A stretch of 64,000 bases of DNA. Origin: AC2028 sp002373595. Lineage in GTDB: Bacteria > Bacillota > Clostridia > Lachnospirales > Lachnospiraceae. Every line of letters starts with the position of its first letter. Positions within the stretch are counted from its first letter, which is position 1. Made by a program: the position numbers and the translations under genes. This document shows, piece by piece, positions 27,636 through 35,976 of the stretch. The notes below the pieces were generated by a model, which was given only the letters and a program-made list of their open reading frames with translations, did not search any database and was not told the origin of the DNA. Location: positions 1-64,000 of the forward strand of contig CAMOIX010000010.1 of the NCBI GenBank assembly GCA_946616365.1, given 5' to 3'.

Positions 27636-29702
27636 TTGAACGAAAGTAGTATTCAAAAAAACAGCGCACATGTTTCGGTTCTGGTCATCCTTACTTTATC
27701 GGCTTTTGGTGCCATCATTGAGAGTATAACCCAAAATTTGGAATACTGGGTACCGCCTCTTATCCTGGCCGGTATCATTGCGGCGTGGGTTTTTCATATT
27801 ATTCAGTATGGAAGCGCTGTGCGAAGAGAAAATTTTTATTTCATATATGCTCTTATTCTTGCTTTCTATCATGGCGCACATGATTCAGGTTTCTTTGATA
27901 TCGTAGTAATCTCTGCACTTGTCATGATCACTTTTTTGACATTCGCGCGTCCGATCATGCTCAAAATTGCGCTTCTTGAGTATTTTATCCTGATGTTCAT
28001 GCAGATATATACAGCACTCGGAACGGATGGTTTTGTTTTTGATTCACTTGTAGTATACAGGATCGCACTTCATACAGCGATCGAACTTGGAATTTTTTAT
28101 ATTCTTGGCGGCATCCTGCGGAGAGAGGTTGCGGATGCTGAAATTATCAGAAAAAGGGATTCAGAACGCGATCAGGTAAGCAAGGAGATTGAGGATTTCC
28201 TCTCAAATGTATCTCACGAACTCAGGACTCCCGTAAATGTGATCAACGGTATGTCTTCCATTATCCTTAAAAAAGAGGACAGAGATGATGTGAAGTCCAT
28301 CAGAGAAGCGGGAGACAGGCTTTTCCATCAGATAGAGGATATACAGGATTACAGTGAGATACAGAGAAATGATCTTGTCATTGAAAATGAGAGATATATG
28401 ATCACATCTCTTCTCAATGATATTTTGGCCAAGTTCAATATGTATGATAAAGCCAAGGACCTTGATCTGATCGTAGATCTCGATCCGATGGTACCCTCGA
28501 TGATGGTGGGTGATATCGGAAAACTCCATAAGATAATGAGACATCTTCTGGATAATGCCGTGAAGTTTACAAAACGCGGTGGTATCTATGTTAAGATCTC
28601 AGCTATTAGAAGAGAATACGGAGTAAACCTGATAGTTGAAGTGACCGATACCGGAATCGGAATGTCGAGGAAGGATATAAACAGTATATCCAACGGTCTC
28701 TATCAGGCAAATAAGGGCAGAAACAGAAGCACAGGCGGTATCGGCCTTGGACTTTATATTGTCTACGGATTCGTCAGAATTATGAACGGTTTTGTAAATA
28801 TAGACAGTGAGAGAGGAAAGGGAACAACTGTAAGGTTCAGTATCGCGCAACAGGTTGTGGACTCTACGCCCTGCCTGAAGCTTGAGCCCGGAATGGACAG
28901 GAGAGTTGCTGTGTATGAGAAACCTGACAGTTATTCTATGGCTGCTCTCAGAGGATTCTATCAGTCGATGGCAATGAATATCGCTACGGGATTAAGCCTT
29001 TTAATTCACTCGGCAGGCAGTCTTGAAGAATTAAAGACAATTATAGCGGATGAGAATATCACGCATCTCTTTATCGGGGATGAGGAGTATGCCGAGAGCC
29101 CTTCGTATTTTGATGTGCTGGCTATGAACGGCATGACGATAGCTGTATCTGCCACGAAAGGATTTAAGGCTGCACCCGGCAGCAAGGTTGTTGTTATGCC
29201 TCAGCCGCTTTACGGATATCCGATAGTAAGGATACTTAACGGTTATATGGATGATTTACTAACTGACAGCAGCGAGCTTGAAGAAAAGCCGGAACTTGCC
29301 GGGATGAGAGCTCTGGTCGTGGATGACGAACCTATGAATCTTGTTGTTGCCAGCGGATTGTTCAGGGAGTACGGAATGATAATTGATACCGCAAAGAGCG
29401 GTAAAGAATCTATCGATAAATACTCCAAGAATAATTATGACATAGTCTTCATGGATCATATGATGCCTGAGATGGACGGAGTGGAGGCTATGAAACGGAT
29501 CAGGATGATCTCATCACAGGATTCCAGACCCGTAAAGATAGTTGCGCTTACAGCCAATGCGGTGAGCGGTGCGAGAGAGATGTTTGAAAAAGAAGGATTT
29601 GACGGATTTATCAGTAAACCCATCATTATTGCCGATTTTGAAAAGACTATGAACAAATTGACGGGTACCGTACAGAGTACAAAGAAAGCAGGTGCGGTAT
29701 GA
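27636..29702 (+). CDS. Membrane hybrid sensor histidine kinase with receiver, no HPt
   Basis: 688 residues from a TTG start, with GGAGGAAAG just upstream. About six N-terminal membrane helices (10-165) with almost no external loop suggest sensing in or at the membrane. The HisKA box carries H194 in NVSHELRTP. The ATPase domain shows NAVKFT, DTGIGM and GGIGLGLYIV. About 430-545 looks like a receiver that has lost its phospho-acceptor (THLFIGDEEYAE). A true receiver follows (about 550-680) with D607 in FMDHMMPEMDG. It overlaps the next gene by 4 bases and lacks an HPt domain, which the next protein supplies. Confidence 0.88.
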   Translation: MNESSIQKNSAHVSVLVILTLSAFGAIIESITQNLEYWVPPLILAGIIAAWVFHIIQYGSAVRRENFYFIYALILAFYHGAHDSGFFDIVVISALVMITFLTFARPIMLKIALLEYFILMFMQIYTALGTDGFVFDSLVVYRIALHTAIELGIFYILGGILRREVADAEIIRKRDSERDQVSKEIEDFLSNVSHELRTPVNVINGMSSIILKKEDRDDVKSIREAGDRLFHQIEDIQDYSEIQRNDLVIENERYMITSLLNDILAKFNMYDKAKDLDLIVDLDPMVPSMMVGDIGKLHKIMRHLLDNAVKFTKRGGIYVKISAIRREYGVNLIVEVTDTGIGMSRKDINSISNGLYQANKGRNRSTGGIGLGLYIVYGFVRIMNGFVNIDSERGKGTTVRFSIAQQVVDSTPCLKLEPGMDRRVAVYEKPDSYSMAALRGFYQSMAMNIATGLSLLIHSAGSLEELKTIIADENITHLFIGDEEYAESPSYFDVLAMNGMTIAVSATKGFKAAPGSKVVVMPQPLYGYPIVRILNGYMDDLLTDSSELEEKPELAGMRALVVDDEPMNLVVASGLFREYGMIIDTAKSGKESIDKYSKNNYDIVFMDHMMPEMDGVEAMKRIRMISSQDSRPVKIVALTANAVSGAREMFEKEGFDGFISKPIIIADFEKTMNKLTGTVQSTKKAGAV

Positions 29703-32700
29703 AAAAAATGATCGATCTGATAAAAAACTATGTAGGTGATGTCGACAGGAGTTTTAAAGAGAGGACTTTCGTAGTTCTTACTTTTACTGCTGAATTTATA
29801 GTTACTTTGTCTCTTATCAGGAATCTTTTGATAAGGTCAGGTTTTATTCCCTGCATTACTCTGTTTATCGTTGTCCTTATCACGCCTGTCATCACTTACG
29901 TTTGTGTAAGAGGCAATAGGGTAGAGACAGCCACGAGGATAATCTCCTTAAGTATCATCCTGGTCGTTATGCCGGTGATCTTCTTCTACAGAGGCGGATC
30001 AAACGGTCCCGGGGTTATTTGGTTTATATTTACATATCTGTATACAGGACTTGTCCTTAACGGCAGATGGCGCGTTTTCTCCGTTATCCTCAATACTTTA
30101 TCGATATTTGTGATATTCAGTATAGGATATTACAGACCGGACCTGATATATACACAATCGGATGTAATGATGTATTTCGATCTGGCGACATCTGTTGTCG
30201 AAGTGGGCTTTGTCTGCTATATAATGACAAGATTCCAGAGTCTCCTCTTCGAAAAGGAAAATGAAAGAGCAAAAGAAGAAGCAAAGAAATTTGAAGATCT
30301 GAATAAATCGCAAAACCGTTTCTTCTCTAATATGAGTCACGAGATAAGGACTCCTATAAATTCCATTCTGGGACTTAATGAGATAATCCTCAGACAGGAG
30401 GATGCATCCGATGAGATCATAAAAGATGCTCGAAATATTCAGGGCGCAGGTAATATGCTCCTTTCTCTTGTCAATGATATTCTCGATATCAGCAAGATAG
30501 AAGCCGGCAAGATGGATATAGTATCCGTGAACTATGGTCTGGCCGGACTTGTGTCAGAGATCGTTAATATGATATGGCTCCGTTCCAGCCAGAAAAAACT
30601 TGCTCTCGAAGTATATGTTGACCCCTCTATTCCCGGAGAACTGTTCGGTGACGAGGTCAAGATCAAGCAGATACTCATAAACTTGCTTAATAACGCAGTA
30701 AAGTATACCCAAGAAGGTTCTGTGACTTTGAGGATCGAGAAAGAGGAAATGTCCGGAGATGATGTGCATATACTTTTCTCTGTTACGGATACGGGTATGG
30801 GAATAAGACAGGATGCCATCCCTTATCTTTTTGATGCATTTCAGAGAATGGATGAAGAGAAGAATAGAAAGATCGAAGGAACCGGTCTTGGACTTGCGAT
30901 TGTAAAACAGCTTGTCGATCTCATGGACGGTACTATAACGGTCAACAGTATCTACACAGCGGGATCCACATTTGTTGTGTCGCTCTGGCAAAAGATCTCT
31001 GATCCGACTCCTGTCGGCGAAATCAGCATTGGCAATCTTGGAAACAGCAGAAGATCAAAGAAATATGAAGCCGGTTTTACGGCTCATGACGCTTACGTTT
31101 TGATAGTTGATGATAATGAGATGAATCTCGAGGTCGAGAAGAAACTGCTCGACGGAACCGGGCTTATTGTTGATACTGCTACGAGCGGTGAAGCTGCGCT
31201 GGCCAAGACTGTTATAAACAGATATGATGTGATCCTTATGGATCATCTCATGCCCGGAATGGACGGTATAGAGTGTCTCGAGAGGATAAGGACTCAGGTC
31301 GGCGGTCTGAATACCGGTTCGCCCGTTGTTGTACTGACTGCAAATGCAGGAGCTGAGGAGAGAGCACTTTACAATTCGAGCGGATTTGACGGGTATCTTA
31401 TCAAACCTGTATCCGGTGCTGCGCTGGAGGATATGCTCCTGAGTCATATCCGCGAGAGCAAGATCGTCAAGAAGACAGATGCCGGTATGAGTGTAAGAGA
31501 GATGAAGACTGCGAGAGGATACAGTCATAAACTTCCGGTCCTTATTACCACCAATTCAATGTGTGATCTACCCTCGTATGTTTACAGGAATTATCCTATA
31601 GATGCCATACCCGTAACTATCCGTATAGATGATAAGATTTACTATGACGGATACGAAGCAGGTCCCGATGAGATACTTAGATATATATCTGATGGATCCG
31701 AGTGCGTTACTGAGCCTCCTACAGTTGAAGAATTTAAAAAGTTCTTCTCCGAAGGCTTAAAGAGGGCTCATCAGATTGTTCATATTGCTTATTCCGCAGA
31801 TATAAGCAAAGAATATGAAAATGCGGATGATGCTTCCAGATCGTTCGGAAATGTCTTTGTTGTTGATTCGGAAAATGCAACAAGCTCAGTTGGAATGCTG
31901 GTGCTTATCGCTTATAAGATGACAAGGCAGGGACTTCCTGTGGACAAGATTATTGAAGTACTTGATCTGGCCAAGAAAAATACGAGTTGCAGTTTTATGC
32001 TCGCAAGCTCTGAAATGATGATGAGAAGAGGCATTATCAGCAAGGGTTTGCATAGTACTTTGTCATCGCTTAATCTGCATCCATTGATCTATGTTAAGGA
32101 TAATAAGTTCAAATTTTCCAGAGTTTTCATGGGAGATCTGAAGAAATCTTATGAGAAATATGTAGATCATGTACTTAGCAAAAAAATAAATCCCGACCCG
32201 GATCTGGTTTTTATCGAGCATATCGGTGTATCAGAAGAAATGATCGAGTATATAAAGAGTCTGGTACTTGCGAAGTATCCTTTCAAACATGTTATCTTGC
32301 AGAAGGTTTCCGCGGCAACTGCACTTAATATCGGCTCCGGATCTATAGGACTCATGTTTTTCAAGAAGGGTGAGATGCCTTGCAGTATAGGAATGCTCCT
32401 GCCTGATGAGACGGAAGAAGCGTATGAAGATGAAAATGCCTTTGAAGATGAGGGTGATTTTCGCGAAGAATACAGTAATCCCGATAATGCGAAAACGGAG
32501 CCTGTCAAGGAACACGAAGCGAAATGGTATGAAAGTATAGATGGACTTGATCCTGACATTGCTCTCAAAAACAGCGGATCCGAGGAGAACCTCCGAATGG
32601 TACTTGAGATCTTCCATGAATCTATAGATGTAAGATCTGCTGAAATCGAAGGATTCTATGATAAAGAGGATTGGGAGAATTATACGATCAAAGTACACGC

Positions 32701-33133
32701 CCTAAAGAGCTCTGCAAGACTTGTGGGTGCATCCGCTCTGGGGGATATGTCCGAGAAGCTGGAGATGGCCGGAAAAGGAGGAGATATTACTTATATCAGG
32801 TCGAATCATTTGGATATGATATCTGAATTGAAAAAATATAAGGAGCCCCTCGATAAGATCTTTGGGGCAACGGATGACAACGGTGAAAAAGAGGAAAAAT
32901 CAAAGCCTGATGAGGATGAAGACTTTGACAGAGTGCTTATAGAGAGCGTATATGACGCGATCAAGGAAGGTGCCTCTTCAGGTGATGATCAGATGATAAA
33001 GGATACTCTTTCTGAGATAGCGGATTATGAAGTTCCTGCTCCTGACAAAGAAAAATTGGATAAGATCAAAGAATGCTTTGACAAATCTGATTATAATGGG
33101 ATAATAAGTATCATAGGCGGTGCAAATTCATGA
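29699..33133 (+). CDS. Hybrid histidine kinase fused to a DegV-fold domain and HPt
   Basis: 1144 residues. Order: six or so membrane helices (20-180), HisKA with H214 (NMSHEIRTP), ATPase (NLLNNAVKYT, DTGMGI, GTGLGLAIV), receiver (466-585) with D515 in LMDHLMPGMDG, a DegV/EDD-like domain (613-892), an acidic linker, and HPt (about 945-1045) with H1000 in VHALKSSARLVGA. DegV evidence: the opening TTNSMCDLP in place of the usual DSxxDLP, TEPPTVEEF for the family's TSQPS-x-EF, VVDSENATSSVGM, MRRGIISKGL, and the closing GSGSIGLMFF. DegV proteins (FakB) bind fatty acids. The last 70 residues are helix-rich and may be a second HPt-like bundle. Fatty-acid control of a phosphorelay is my inference. 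Confidence 0.82.
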   Translation: MKKMIDLIKNYVGDVDRSFKERTFVVLTFTAEFIVTLSLIRNLLIRSGFIPCITLFIVVLITPVITYVCVRGNRVETATRIISLSIILVVMPVIFFYRGGSNGPGVIWFIFTYLYTGLVLNGRWRVFSVILNTLSIFVIFSIGYYRPDLIYTQSDVMMYFDLATSVVEVGFVCYIMTRFQSLLFEKENERAKEEAKKFEDLNKSQNRFFSNMSHEIRTPINSILGLNEIILRQEDASDEIIKDARNIQGAGNMLLSLVNDILDISKIEAGKMDIVSVNYGLAGLVSEIVNMIWLRSSQKKLALEVYVDPSIPGELFGDEVKIKQILINLLNNAVKYTQEGSVTLRIEKEEMSGDDVHILFSVTDTGMGIRQDAIPYLFDAFQRMDEEKNRKIEGTGLGLAIVKQLVDLMDGTITVNSIYTAGSTFVVSLWQKISDPTPVGEISIGNLGNSRRSKKYEAGFTAHDAYVLIVDDNEMNLEVEKKLLDGTGLIVDTATSGEAALAKTVINRYDVILMDHLMPGMDGIECLERIRTQVGGLNTGSPVVVLTANAGAEERALYNSSGFDGYLIKPVSGAALEDMLLSHIRESKIVKKTDAGMSVREMKTARGYSHKLPVLITTNSMCDLPSYVYRNYPIDAIPVTIRIDDKIYYDGYEAGPDEILRYISDGSECVTEPPTVEEFKKFFSEGLKRAHQIVHIAYSADISKEYENADDASRSFGNVFVVDSENATSSVGMLVLIAYKMTRQGLPVDKIIEVLDLAKKNTSCSFMLASSEMMMRRGIISKGLHSTLSSLNLHPLIYVKDNKFKFSRVFMGDLKKSYEKYVDHVLSKKINPDPDLVFIEHIGVSEEMIEYIKSLVLAKYPFKHVILQKVSAATALNIGSGSIGLMFFKKGEMPCSIGMLLPDETEEAYEDENAFEDEGDFREEYSNPDNAKTEPVKEHEAKWYESIDGLDPDIALKNSGSEENLRMVLEIFHESIDVRSAEIEGFYDKEDWENYTIKVHALKSSARLVGASALGDMSEKLEMAGKGGDITYIRSNHLDMISELKKYKEPLDKIFGATDDNGEKEEKSKPDEDEDFDRVLIESVYDAIKEGASSGDDQMIKDTLSEIADYEVPAPDKEKLDKIKECFDKSDYNGIISIIGGANS

Positions 33134-33915
33134 TGAGTGCAGAAAATACGAAAATTGCGATAATCACATACCAGTTCAGCGTAGTTGTTAAATCAATCGA
33201 AAATGTGCTGAAAAAGAAGGAATATGATGTTGTCACATTAAATGACAATGTGGAAGAACTCAAGAAATGTATGTTTGATACAGGCATTTTTGTTCTTTAT
33301 CTTCCCGATGATGTTCTCGATGACAAGAAGAAGGTTTCTAATCTCCTGCTTATTTCCGATACATTAAAGGATAACAGCAAGAGTCTTATACTTATCGGTT
33401 CGGACAAGAATCATGATGATTGCCTTAAGAGCGTTCCTACTTTTTCAAGTTATCCCTGGGTTGACAGACCTATTGATATGAACAATTTCATATCACTTGT
33501 TGAAGAACAGGAAAATAAGATGAACGAAGCGCAGGCGCTTAAGAAGATTCTTGTCATAGATGATGATCCTTTCTTTGCTAAGATGGTAAGCGGATGGCTT
33601 AAGGGCTTATATGATGTTACTACAGCTGAAGGCGGAATGCAGGGTATCACTTATCTGACCAGGAATAAGATCGACCTGATACTTTTGGACTACGAGATGC
33701 CGGTTGTAGACGGACCTAAGATCCTTGAGATGCTTAGAGCTGACGAGGAGACCAAGGACATCCCTGTTATCTTTCTTACCGGTATAGGAACTAAGGAGAG
33801 CATAGCCAGAGTAATGGGATTAAAGCCTCAGGGATATATACTCAAGACCGCATCCAGAGAGGAGCTTATTTCCAATCTTATCGCATTCTTTGATAAGCAG
33901 AAGGCGTTATCCTGA
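33130..33915 (+). CDS. Response regulator with N-terminal pseudo-receiver and no output domain
   Basis: 261 residues. The C-terminal half (about 138-258) is a canonical receiver with IDDDPF at the start and the phospho-acceptor D187 in LLDYEMPVVDG. The N-terminal 125 residues look like a receiver fold (alternating hydrophobic strands IAIITY, GIFVLYL, SLILIGS) without an acidic pocket or acceptor Asp. There is no DNA-binding, GGDEF or other effector domain. It overlaps the kinase gene by 4 bases, so it is probably the phosphate acceptor of that HPt, acting by protein contact. Confidence 0.85.
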   Translation: MMSAENTKIAIITYQFSVVVKSIENVLKKKEYDVVTLNDNVEELKKCMFDTGIFVLYLPDDVLDDKKKVSNLLLISDTLKDNSKSLILIGSDKNHDDCLKSVPTFSSYPWVDRPIDMNNFISLVEEQENKMNEAQALKKILVIDDDPFFAKMVSGWLKGLYDVTTAEGGMQGITYLTRNKIDLILLDYEMPVVDGPKILEMLRADEETKDIPVIFLTGIGTKESIARVMGLKPQGYILKTASREELISNLIAFFDKQKALS

Positions 33916-33922
33916 TATCTTT

Positions 33923-34432
33923 ATGAAAGAGATGATCGTAGCCGGTTTTGCGGCGCTTAAAGGAACATATGAAAGGTCACGCAGGGACCGTGAAGAGATC
34001 GGGCAATTATACCCGATTTCTTTGTTGAAGAGAGCGGATTCCTGTGTGGATCTGATCGAGGAACAGGACGGAAAGATAAATGATTTCCTTAAAGAATATG
34101 CTAAAGAGATCGAGATCTATCATATAGACGGAAGTATGCATGAGATTCTCTGGAACTTTTCAAAGGAGAAAAAATGCGGTTTTGATATAGATCTGAGAAG
34201 TATTCCTATGCTCCAGGAAACGGTTGAGATCGCCGAGTATTTCGAAGAAGACCCTTTTGAATGGAAATGCGGCGGATGCGCCCTTATTGTTTCTGATGAA
34301 GTCCGGACGGATCACATCCTTGAAGAATTGAATTCTCATGATATATATGCCGAAGTGATCGGAAACGTAACTGAAGGAAAAGAAAAGAAACTAATGATAA
34401 AGGATGATGTCAGATTTTTGAACAGAGTCTGA
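33923..34432 (+). CDS. C-terminal half of an AIR-synthase-related (HypE-like) protein
   Basis: About 169 residues. The sequence resembles the end of the AIR-synthase-related/HypE-like proteins of Clostridia: a helical segment with SLLKRADSCVDL, an HEILWNFSKEKKCGFDIDL stretch where relatives have GGIFGALWEIAE, then IPMLQETVEIAEYF and a C-terminal AIGNVTEG-like segment. The N-terminal ATP-binding half, including the GEDCA-type metal motif, is missing, and the residues upstream belong to the response regulator. Either a truncated remnant or a stand-alone domain. The start is a weak choice: ATG 33923 or 33932, neither with a good ribosome site. Confidence 0.6.
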   Translation: MKEMIVAGFAALKGTYERSRRDREEIGQLYPISLLKRADSCVDLIEEQDGKINDFLKEYAKEIEIYHIDGSMHEILWNFSKEKKCGFDIDLRSIPMLQETVEIAEYFEEDPFEWKCGGCALIVSDEVRTDHILEELNSHDIYAEVIGNVTEGKEKKLMIKDDVRFLNRV

Positions 34433-34460
34433 AGTATCAAACAAAGAGGAGATGACAAAT

Positions 34461-35819
34461 ATGAAAAAACATATAAGTTCTGCTGTCGCAGTAATACTTT
34501 CGGTTTGTCTTGCGGGATGCGGTCAGGCCGGAGGAACTGCCGGAGAGGCAGGGAAAACTGACGTAAAGCTTAATTCTTACGAAGCCAAATCCGCTAAACC
34601 TGTAGCAAGCGGTATGGAAATGGAAGAATTTGCCATGAGTGATAAGTACAGAGATTGGCGTGATAAGTATTGGGACAAACTTTATGCATCTCTTGCAGTA
34701 CAGTCAGAGATGGATGATTTCTATTCCGGGATCATGCAGAATATCCTTGTTTCTGATGATGAAAATACTGTTTGCTCACCGCTTAATATCTACATGGCTT
34801 GTTCAATGCTGGCTGAAGTTTCTGACGGTGAAACCAGACAACAGGTGCTGGATGTGCTCGGAGTAAAGGATACTGAGAGTTTGCGTCAGCGTATAGGTAT
34901 ACTTTGGGAGGCAGATAATGTAGATACTCCTTTGATCAAGTCAAACCTCGCAGATTCTTTCTGGCTGAACGGAGCTATTAAGTATAATACATCCACTTTG
35001 AAGAATCTTTCGGAGTATTATTACGCATCTTCCTATACCGGAGATCCGGCTTCTGATGAGATGAACAATGCACTCAGAAAATGGCTTGATGATAATACAG
35101 GCGGACTCCTTAAAGATTATACAAGCGATGTCAGTTTGAATCCCGAGACGGTAATGGCACTTGCATCAACTTTGTATTATAAGGCTTCGTGGGCTGATGA
35201 ATTCTACAAAGATGCTACGGACAAGCAGACTTTTCACGGAACAAAGGGTGATACCCGGGTTGATATGATGCACAGATCCGATTCTATGAGCATCTATGAT
35301 ACCGATAAATTCTCATGTGTTGAACTGAACCTTGTTGACAGCGGTGCAATGTGGGTATTCCTTCCCAATGAGGGTGTGGATGTGAATGAACTTCCTTCTA
35401 ACAAGGATGTTCTGGGAGTAATACGCGGAAATGAATCGATAAAATCAGACTATACAATGGTTAATGTTTCATTACCCAGATTTAAAGTATCTGCCAAGAC
35501 CGATCTGAATGGAACTTTGGCAGCTATGGGCATTAAGGATGCTTTTGTTCCCGGAGTGGCTGATTTTTCCCCTATCACTGCAAATCCGTCCGATGCGAAG
35601 GACTTGGAAATATGCCTGACCAAGGCAGAACATGCCGCTGTCGTGGAAGCAGATGAGGATGGCGTTGTCGGAGCTGCTTATACCGTGATGATGATGGATG
35701 CTCGTATGGCTATGATGGAGGAGGAGAGAGACTTTACCGTGGACAGACCGTATATGTTTGTAGTGACCGGCGGAGATAACTCGATCCTGTTCTCAGGCGT
35801 TGTAAGAAATATGGAGTGA
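34461..35819 (+). CDS. Serpin family lipoprotein
   Basis: Serine protease inhibitor fold exported as a lipoprotein (452 residues). The signal peptide ends in the lipobox LAGC (Cys about 17). Serpin signatures include NIYMACSMLAE, LASTLYYKASWADEF, MWVFLPNEG and the C-terminal TVDRPYMFVV. The reactive loop runs from the hinge EADEDGVVGAAYT; counting from G as P15 places Arg at P1 and Met at P1' (DAR-MA), predicting a trypsin-like target. I chose ATG 34461, since GAGGAG lies 9 bases upstream; an in-frame ATG 9 bases earlier abuts that site. It follows the signalling genes by 28 bases and is closed by a terminator. Confidence 0.88.
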   Translation: MKKHISSAVAVILSVCLAGCGQAGGTAGEAGKTDVKLNSYEAKSAKPVASGMEMEEFAMSDKYRDWRDKYWDKLYASLAVQSEMDDFYSGIMQNILVSDDENTVCSPLNIYMACSMLAEVSDGETRQQVLDVLGVKDTESLRQRIGILWEADNVDTPLIKSNLADSFWLNGAIKYNTSTLKNLSEYYYASSYTGDPASDEMNNALRKWLDDNTGGLLKDYTSDVSLNPETVMALASTLYYKASWADEFYKDATDKQTFHGTKGDTRVDMMHRSDSMSIYDTDKFSCVELNLVDSGAMWVFLPNEGVDVNELPSNKDVLGVIRGNESIKSDYTMVNVSLPRFKVSAKTDLNGTLAAMGIKDAFVPGVADFSPITANPSDAKDLEICLTKAEHAAVVEADEDGVVGAAYTVMMMDARMAMMEEERDFTVDRPYMFVVTGGDNSILFSGVVRNME

Positions 35820-35848
35820 TCTGCAAATTTATATGTGATTCGGATTTG

Positions 35849-35879
35849 AAAGCCTCTGCTGATGCAGGGGCTTTTATTG
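35849..35879 (+). terminator. Intrinsic terminator after the serpin gene
   Basis: An 11-bp stem (35849-35859 with 35864-35874, one G-U pair) with a TGAT loop, followed by a short T-rich run. It ends the signalling/serpin operon and separates it from the next promoter. Confidence 0.8.
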
Positions 35880-35913
35880 CTAACAAACACTTGTTATAGA
35901 ACGAGTGTTATCA

Positions 35914-35942
35914 TTGAGGAAGTTTGCAAAATATGCTATTAT
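35914..35942 (+). promoter_or_regulatory. Promoter of the acidic repeat protein gene
   Basis: -35 TTGAGG (35914-35919), 17-base spacer, -10 TATTAT (35937-35942). Predicted transcription starts near 35950, which rules out the in-frame GTG at 35905 as the translation start and supports the ATG at 35977. Confidence 0.65.
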
Positions 35943-35976
35943 AGGGTTTGATTTTATTCCAAGACGGAGAATGACG

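Noticed and set aside
35905..35976. N-terminal extension of the acidic repeat protein from a GTG at 35905
   Set aside because: A 17-base-spaced promoter lies inside this stretch, so the mRNA would begin after it.
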